From assembly GCA_011374625.1 (NCBI GenBank), contig DRPN01000181.1, positions 1-45,011 of the forward strand: a stretch of 45,011 nucleotides of DNA, given 5' to 3'. Position 1 is the stretch's first letter. Every line of letters starts with the position of its first letter. This document shows positions 43,655 to 45,011 of the stretch, piece by piece. Origin of the DNA: Bacteroidota bacterium. Lineage in GTDB: Bacteria; Bacteroidota; Bacteroidia; Bacteroidales; VadinHA17. The position numbers and the translations under genes are program-made. A model generated the notes under the pieces. It was not told the DNA's origin. It did not search any database and worked only from the letters and a program-made list of their open reading frames with translations.

Positions 43655-44239
43655 ATGGAAATTAATCTTAAAGAGATATTAGCCACCTTCATGGTGTTGT
43701 TTGCCGTGATTGACATCACCGGCTCAATCCCGATCATTATCGATATCAAGAGCAAGGTGGGAAAGGTCGAGGCCGGGAAGGTCACTCTGGTGTCTTTTCT
43801 CATCATGTTTGCTTTTCTGATAATCGGAGAACCGCTTCTGGCGTTTTTCGGCGTGGACATATCCTCCTTTGCTATCGCCGGCTCTTTTGTCCTGCTTTTC
43901 CTGGCTCTGGAAATGGTACTTGGGATTCCTTTTTTCAAACATGATGCCGAAGGCGGAGGATCTATCGTGCCTATAGCTTTCCCTTTGATTGCCGGAGCCG
44001 GTTCTATCACCACCCTGCTATCGCTGCGGGCCAGTTACAGCACCATTAATATCCTGATAGGTTTGTTGCTTAATATGATCATCGTTTATCTGGTGCTGAA
44101 AGCTACCAAATGGTTTGAAAGAATCCTGGGGCCCACCGGATTATACATCCTGCAGAAATTCTTCGGCATTATCCTCCTGGCCATTGCCATCCGTCTGTTT
44201 ATCAGCAATACCGGAATTCATCTGAACAATGCCCCCTGA
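43655..44239 (+). CDS. MarC family integral membrane protein
   Basis: FMVLFAVIDITGSIPIIIDI, IVPIAFPLIAGAGSITTLLSL. Confidence 0.92.
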   Translation: MEINLKEILATFMVLFAVIDITGSIPIIIDIKSKVGKVEAGKVTLVSFLIMFAFLIIGEPLLAFFGVDISSFAIAGSFVLLFLALEMVLGIPFFKHDAEGGGSIVPIAFPLIAGAGSITTLLSLRASYSTINILIGLLLNMIIVYLVLKATKWFERILGPTGLYILQKFFGIILLAIAIRLFISNTGIHLNNAP

Positions 44240-44708
44240 TATCATCATATATACCGACGGAGCGGCCCGAGGGAACCCGGGGCCGGGCGGATACGGGGTT
44301 GTTCTGATGTCGGGCAAACACCGGAAAGAACTCTCTGAAGGATTTCGCCTCACCACCAACAACCGGATGGAACTACTGGCAGTAATCAAGGCACTGGAAG
44401 CCCTTAAGATCCCAAAAAGTAGTGTAACCATATACACCGACTCAAAATATGTGGCCGATGCCGTAAACAAGGGATGGGTTTTTCACTGGGAACAAAAAGG
44501 ATTTAAAAAGAAAAAGAATCCGGACCTCTGGAAACGTTTCCTCAAGCTTTACCGCAAGCATAACATTAAACTGGTTTGGATCAAAGGGCATAACAACACT
44601 ACGGAAAACGAACGCTGTGATCGTCTGGCTGTGGAAGCCTCCAAAGGGAACAACCTGAAAGAAGACGAGGGATACCTGTCCTCTGGCCAGGATCATTCAC
44701 TTTTCTAA
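44229..44708 (+). CDS. rnhA: Ribonuclease HI
   Basis: IIIYTDGAARGNPGPGGYGVVL, TTNNRMELLAVIKAL, YTDSKYVADAVNKGW, WIKGHNNTTENERCDRLA. Confidence 0.96.
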   Translation: MPPDIIIYTDGAARGNPGPGGYGVVLMSGKHRKELSEGFRLTTNNRMELLAVIKALEALKIPKSSVTIYTDSKYVADAVNKGWVFHWEQKGFKKKKNPDLWKRFLKLYRKHNIKLVWIKGHNNTTENERCDRLAVEASKGNNLKEDEGYLSSGQDHSLF

Positions 44709-44832
44709 ACATCCTACGTAGAGTCCTACGTAGGGAACTCCTCCCCCTCACCTTGTGACGGTCGGCTAAAAAAACCAAACGGGCGACTTTGCAAGCCTCC
44801 CATTCGGAAAATATCATGATTGCCTGAACCGT

Positions 44833-45011
44833 TTATTTCTTACTGACCTTATATACCCTTCTGACCTTCTGATCCTGACTGGTTACCGAGATCATGTAGA
44901 TACCTGCATGATAATTCTGCATGTCAACCTCTTTCACTTCGCCCGGCTGTACCCGCATATATTCTTTGACAAGTACTTTTTTCCCGGTAATATCCATGAT
45001 CACCACGGTAA
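44833..45011 (-). CDS. C-terminal end of a T9SS type A sorting-domain protein (runs off the window)
   Basis: Minus-strand frame TVVIMDITGKKVLVKEYMRVQPGEVKEVDMQNYHAGIYMISVTSQDQKVRRVYKVSKK*. Confidence 0.8.
   Translation of the reverse strand, partial: TVVIMDITGKKVLVKEYMRVQPGEVKEVDMQNYHAGIYMISVTSQDQKVRRVYKVSKK

Noticed and set aside
1-45011. CRISPR array, tRNA, rRNA or prophage modules
   Set aside because: No regularly spaced repeats, no cloverleaf-like sequence with CCA-type ends noticed, and no phage structural genes recognised.

Overview
The window looks like a Bacteroidetes (Bacteroidales-like) chromosomal segment: T9SS sorting-domain proteins, TAnnTTTG-type promoter boxes, an S46 peptidase, and mostly housekeeping or envelope genes. 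Recognisable genes: class II fructose-bisphosphate aldolase, an AAE-family transporter, rsgA, mnmH/selU, a U32 peptidase, pepE, ahcY, ribF, rnhB, an S46 dipeptidyl-peptidase, a MarC-family gene and rnhA. There are also two histidine kinases, a TPR-SpoIIE phosphatase, a TetR-LolA-like-FtsX-FtsX-LolD-like-porin export cassette, and an ECF sigma / anti-sigma-like / outer-membrane-protein cassette. I see no CRISPR array, rRNA, tRNA or intact mobile element. The points most worth a second look are: (i) a dispersed family of structured palindromic repeats with a CGCAATAGA core at three intergenic sites; (ii) a decayed REP-associated transposase (RAYT-like) fragment with palindromes embedded in its reading frame, joined to the tail of a Type IIG-like restriction/methyltransferase; (iii) a hybrid histidine kinase whose phospho-acceptor His reads as Gln and whose first receiver is degenerate; (iv) a TetR operator palindrome in front of the export cassette, which also carries a truncated third permease; (v) a zinc-less anti-sigma-like protein with what looks like a tandemly duplicated cytoplasmic domain; (vi) a small gene graveyard at about 36.5-37.3 kb. 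All family calls come from reading the translations; no database search was run.
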